Origin: Planoprotostelium fungivorum | Lineage: Eukaryota > Evosea > Variosea > Cavosteliida > Cavosteliaceae | Assembly (NCBI GenBank): GCA_003024175.1 | Contig: MDYQ01000038.1 | Coordinates: 62,001 to 126,000, forward strand | Reading direction: 5' to 3' | DNA: 64,000 nt | Part shown: positions 59,886-64,000 of the stretch, in pieces | Numbering within the stretch: position 1 is the first letter of the stretch | Layout: every line of letters starts with the position of its first letter | Notes under the pieces: generated by a model | Told to the model about the DNA's origin: nothing | Seen by the model: the letters and a program-made list of their open reading frames with translations, nothing else | The model's database searches: none | Position numbers and translations under genes: made by a program

Positions 59886-62647
59886 CTATTTCACATCTAC
59901 AGAGTTGGGCAGCTTGGCAATGTGTCTCCTCAATAGAGCTAACATCTCAGAGGCTTGAATGCCTGTGCTGTTGGGCTGGGCCGTCAACTCTTGCAGGTAC
60001 TTTCTCAAGTCGTTCAATTGCCTTGCCGACAGAGGCACAATGCTTCTCTCCAACGAATACTGAAGCCAGGGGAAGACGTTATCTACAACGCGTCAATTTG
60101 AATTTCGAGATTTTCATCGTTTTCGGCTCACCCAAGAATCGGTTTCCCTTCACAAAGGAGACGAAGCGTAAGAACAACTCGGTCGCAGTCGATATGTCTA
60201 AATTATCGATGACAGTACCTATCTGTCTTCAGTGAGGATTGTGAGGCGATGACTCACCGGTGTAGTCCATGAGACGTAAGAGGAGGAGGGTGTCACCGTC
60301 CTCTAAGACAGTCCGATAAGCACCGTCCACGTTACCAATGTTGACGTTGTCTAATGCCGTGTTCCACGTTACGTCTTCCTGCATCTCTCTCAGCTGCTGT
60401 TTGAAATTTCACGGAAAGTCACTTGTTCCTGGATCTCGGGGTCGGACTCGGGATCGGGATTGATGTACTCCGTCACGGGTCGATCGGAGACGTTGGGTGA
60501 TCGGATCATTTCACGAACAAATGGATCTCTCTTGGGGGATCCGGGTGCCACTTTCGGTGATGAAGCTCTGTTGTCATCAGATCCAGCCACATCAGATGAT
60601 GAGATGATGAAGATGGATATGGAAGATGAGAAAATGATGATGATGATGAGATCAAGATGAGAGAAGATGAAGATGTGATGATGAAGATGAGATCTCACAA
60701 GGTATCTATGGAAGGTCTACCGGTGCGAGTGACGCTCATGACGTGCTGAGTGGTCATGTTCTGTATCGCTGGGTGGATGAGATGGGTGTGGAATGATGTC
60801 TCCCACCTTGACGGCTCTCGAGTTGTTCTAATCTCTGTCGGAGGAAGCGAACGTTCTCGTTACTCTCTTCCACGTGCTTTGCAAAGGAATTGGCCAATTG
60901 TTCGTATCTCTGTGTCATCATCAGAACATCATCAGATCATCAACAGATCATCGTTATCATCATGAAGGAATAGACTCACCAGATTCATCTGTGACATCTC
61001 TTCTCTGAGTTGAGATATCGTCTGTGACATACCCTGATGGTCCTCCCTCGGCTTATACAGCACCTCCTGATCCACCAATCTCCTGTTCTCCGTGCGAAAG
61101 TTTTCCTTGTTCGATTGTACGTCGTTGCCCACGGGAACGAAGAAGGGCTGATTGACACTCTTCCTCGTGGAGACAGATGACACGTCATCTTCTAACAGAT
61201 CTTCCTCCTCTAAATCAGGCACCTCGATCATTCTCCTCTCCTTCTCTACGACTTTTCAATGAAATTTCATCGATGTGTACGTACCAGGTAAGGTGGGGGC
61301 ATCGAAGAAGGAAGTTCCGTTGAAGGTGTCTTTTCTCTGGCTCGTTGTAGATCGAGTCGCGGAGAAATCCGGATGAATGGGATTCGATTGGGTGGACCTT
61401 CTGCTGGATACGGATCCGGCGCGGCTGGCGGGACGGCTGGTACGTCCCAAAGGGATATCCGCCTCCACTTGTCCTAAATCCGTCAGATCACGTGACGTCG
61501 TCCTCCATTCACCTTCGTTTGAGGACGGAAGGCTCTGCACTACGACGAGAGCGGAATTGATGGCATCACGTGCTGGCTTCATCTACATTGAGGATCAGAT
61601 GAAGATGATCATGATGATGATGTCTTCACCTTGTCGAATCTTGCCTTCTCTAATAGATCGATGAGAGAAGACTTGTAAGGGGAGAGGGCCGTTCGGAAGA
61701 TCTGAGCCAAGAGACGAACTGCTTCGGCTGCGGCCTTGCGATCCGTCCATTCTGTACAAGCGAAACCATCAGAGACGGAGGACAGAATAGAAGGAATGCA
61801 CTTGATACTCTGCTCGATGCATTTCTGTCCTCATGGATCAGATGTGACGATGAGATGGATGCGGATGATCACCTGAGAGATAGTGGTGAGGATGTGATAG
61901 ACACCACCCTTACAAAGGGTGCTGTTAGAGACGAGTAGCTTCTGAAAGCGAGTGATGAGATCGTGACAGCTCTCTGCGATCTGGGATTGGGGACTGTTGG
62001 CTAAGACGGCGGCAATGCACAGAGCTGCGCCCTGCTGTTGTGGACGACTCTGTGAGATGTGAATCGGTGCAAATGTGGATCATGGATGTTCACCTGCTCT
62101 GTGAAATGGGTGAGGAGAGGTTTCAGATAAGTATCGAGTGGTTCATATCTCTCTTCCGTTGATAAATTCGTGGCGATCACTCCAAATGCTGTCGCACACT
62201 CCTGATGGACCGCTACATCCTTGTCCTGAGGAAGATTGAGTGACGAGAAATATCCGTTAACTCCTACCTTTAAGTATTTTGTGAAGTTCTGGAGTATTTT
62301 GGGGAGAAATGGATGAAGGTGATGTTGGAAGACACCCGCTGCAGTAGAGACGAGCTTGGTGACGTCTTTTCTGTAAAAGGATGTCTCCCCTTCGTTGCTG
62401 CTCAACAGACAGTCCTTACCATATCAGTCAAAGAAGGAAAAATCACGCTCACCATGAAGATCGGCAGAGATTCCTCATTCGGATTCAACTGATCAAGGAT
62501 GAACAAGAGCTCATTCGTACCCTTCTGCAGCGTATCTCTCTTATTGAGCTTGTTGACAGAGGAGAGAACACGAGCACGGAATTCGCCCAGTGTGAGTTCC
62601 TCTCTCTGGGGACGAAGTGTGGCTGAGCGTCTATCTGCTTGCGGCAT
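59886..62647 (-). CDS. TORTIFOLIA1/SPIRAL2-like TOG microtubule-associated protein
   Basis: The N-terminal TOG/HEAT array starts LGEFRARVLSSVNKLNKRDT, with FILDQLNPNEESLPIFM, HQECATAFGVIATNLS, QQGAALCIAAVLANSPQ, SVSDGFACTEWTDRKAAAEA, SLIDLLEKARFDKVKPARDA. A Ser/Arg-rich basic linker (RTSRPASRAGSVSSRRSTQS) and coiled coil (SQTISQLREEMSQMNL) follow. The C-terminal domain has WNTALDNVNIGNVDGAYRTV, LEDGDTLLLLRLMDYTGTVI and FPWLQYSLER. This is the full order of plant TORTIFOLIA1/SPIRAL2, including its C-terminal domain, which stabilises microtubule minus ends in plants. The stop lies only 52 bases upstream of the next gene's start codon on the same strand. Introns carry GTTGTAG at a 3' splice site (60082). 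Confidence 0.82.
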
Positions 62648-63230
62648 CCCGATGTGGTGATCTGTTTTTTAAACGGACGAAAAAAAAGGCGGGAAATGAA
62701 ACTTGACCCAGAAAAGATGAGACGCGGCAGCATGCAGCGCGTGATACAACAGCAGGAGATGCTCTTATAAGATGACATTATCGATTTTTAACCTGATCCA
62801 GTTGGAACAGAGAGCTTGTGCCACCACGCACACTGTCAGCCAAGAAATCTCGCTCGTGGCGTGGAGGTCGTCACTCGTGAGGCGTTCTCCGCTGACTCGC
62901 GGTGATGTACGTTGCGTAGACACGTCTGTACGATCCACCTATCCGTATGGTCATCTTCTGCCAAGCTGAGCTCGTTTATCACTTCAGAAGAGTCTTCTCC
63001 ACTATCAATATATCCCAGACGCGTAGGTGAACAGGAGTTGTGGAATTATAAATTCAAGCGACAAGACTTCTCCTGAAGCGGAGTATGGGCGCACAGATTG
63101 CCTAGACTCCCAAGGATAAGGTCAGGATAAGGCATTTCTGACGAATGGAGGAACCGAAAATTCTCCGGAAAGGCTGGAGAGGCCAACCCACACAGAGAAC
63201 ATCGAACATCGCCCAGCACCATCGAGGAGC
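62648..63230. other. divergent intergenic region, TORTIFOLIA1-like / MORN
   Basis: 583 bases without a supported gene. A poly-A/T patch (TTTTTTAAACG...AAAAAAAGG) lies just upstream of the TORTIFOLIA1-like start (62665-62690). It probably contains both promoters. Confidence 0.5.
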
Positions 63231-64000
63231 ATGTCTGTATTTTCATCTATCAGGAATCTGCTCATCACGGAGAACAAGTGTTTGCCAGACACGGGCCTCA
63301 CCCACGAGGTGGCGGCACTCTCTTGGGGTAACATCAGTGGTAGAGGGATCCTCACCATCGACGATATAGAATATGAAGGATCGTGGACAGATGGTGAGGT
63401 CGATCGAAAATAGATCACTCAGATGCGCAGGACAACTTCACGGAAAAGGCACCATGAGATGGCCCGACGGCAGTGTGTGAGCCGACAGACATTGCTCTGA
63501 AGAGACGTAACTGATCATTTCAGATATGACGGAGATTGGGAGAACGGGAAGAGACACGGAAAAGGAAAGATGGACTGGCCAGACGGAAGAAGGTGCATCA
63601 TCCATTCACCACCTATCTCATCTCCCCACCAGTTACATGGGCGATTGGAAGAATGACAAGAGAGAAGGAAAGGGTCTCATGCACTGGCCCTTGGTCGACC
63701 CATACACCGCCGGTCCCACCGATCTCAGCGCCCAAGGTACCTCCATCACGTGACGTCACTCCACTCACTTCTCTTAGACATCACCACCACCAACGTCCTC
63801 ACCTTCGCCTCCGCCGGAGTCGGAGAAGATCCAGAGGCGAAGAGAAGGTTCAGCACCATCTCTGTCATCGCCGAACTGGCACCCATCGACAATCAAAATG
63901 TAGAGGGTGCAAGATACTTTGGCGATTGGAAGGAAGGAGTCCGCTGCGGCAGCGGCATGATGGTGTGGGCCAACAAGGAGACTTACAACGGCGAATGGAA
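63231..64000 (+). CDS. MORN-repeat protein, 5' part (cut by the window edge)
   Basis: The start MSVFSSIRNLLITENKC leads to repeated MORN units over several exons: IEYEGSWTDG, GKGTMRWPDGSV, YDGDWENGKRHGKGKMDWPD, YMGDWKNDKREGKGLMHWP, then after a longer insert YFGDWKEGVRCGSGMMVW and YNGEW at the edge. MORN repeats (Y.G.W..G..HG.G) bind membranes or scaffold proteins and occur in junctophilins, plant PIP5 kinases, radial-spoke and centrosomal proteins. The C-terminal part that would tell which is outside the window. Introns near 63394-63430, 63478-63522 and 63737-63778. Confidence 0.8.

Overview
The window is eukaryotic nuclear DNA from a very gene-dense genome with many short introns. Most begin GTGAG, end in AG, and are about 38-60 bases long. 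The gene content points to an amoebozoan, plausibly a protosteloid or variosean amoeba. The strongest clue is a Ras GTPase in circularly permuted order fused to a vWA domain, an arrangement I know from Dictyostelium (cpras1). Several secreted alpha-1,3-glucanase-like enzymes with WSC modules would suit a fungus-eating amoeba or one with a glucan wall. The species is an inference. I saw no tRNA, rRNA, CRISPR, LTR or virus-like element.

Layout. 0.9-9.1 kb: a Cys-rich/XYPPX protein, a TMEM185-like membrane protein, a WSC-kelch-transmembrane-F-box protein, RAD1, a small secreted protein and polyubiquitin (4 units). 9.4-15.6 kb: a CEP72-like protein and VPS41, tail to tail with 18 bases between stop codons. 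15.8-23.7 kb: a tandem pair of GH71/WSC glucanases flanking a decayed F-box/ankyrin-like gene. 24-33.5 kb: an F-box protein, an ALYREF-type mRNA export factor, a PMS-type MutL homologue, an FSH1/OVCA2 hydrolase, an RHBDD1-like rhomboid with a long tail, and a fascin-like beta-trefoil protein. 33.9-44.6 kb: an AAA ATPase of a type common in fungi, a DUF1769-like protein, a GPI-anchored GH71 enzyme and an LRRC45-like protein. 44.8-56.3 kb: an SLK/STK10-like kinase, a basic nuclear-looking protein, another F-box protein and the permuted Ras-vWA gene. 56.4-64 kb: a large unrecognised gene, a TORTIFOLIA1-like microtubule protein and the start of a MORN-repeat gene.

Themes. Centrosome/microtubule functions (CEP72-like, LRRC45-like, TORTIFOLIA1-like), endolysosomal traffic and membrane proteolysis (VPS41, rhomboid), DNA repair (RAD1, PMS), ubiquitin (polyubiquitin, four F-box genes or remnants) and extracellular glucan digestion (three GH71 enzymes) are interleaved; there are no operons. 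Genes often meet tail to tail with less than 75 bases between stop codons.

The most unusual sequence signal is a short palindrome, TCTACAACGTTGTAGA. The whole palindrome or its half-site (TCTACAAC or GTTGTAGA) occurs about 45 times by hand count, where about two would be expected by chance, and roughly half the hits lie in introns. In several introns the half-site itself supplies the 3' splice AG.
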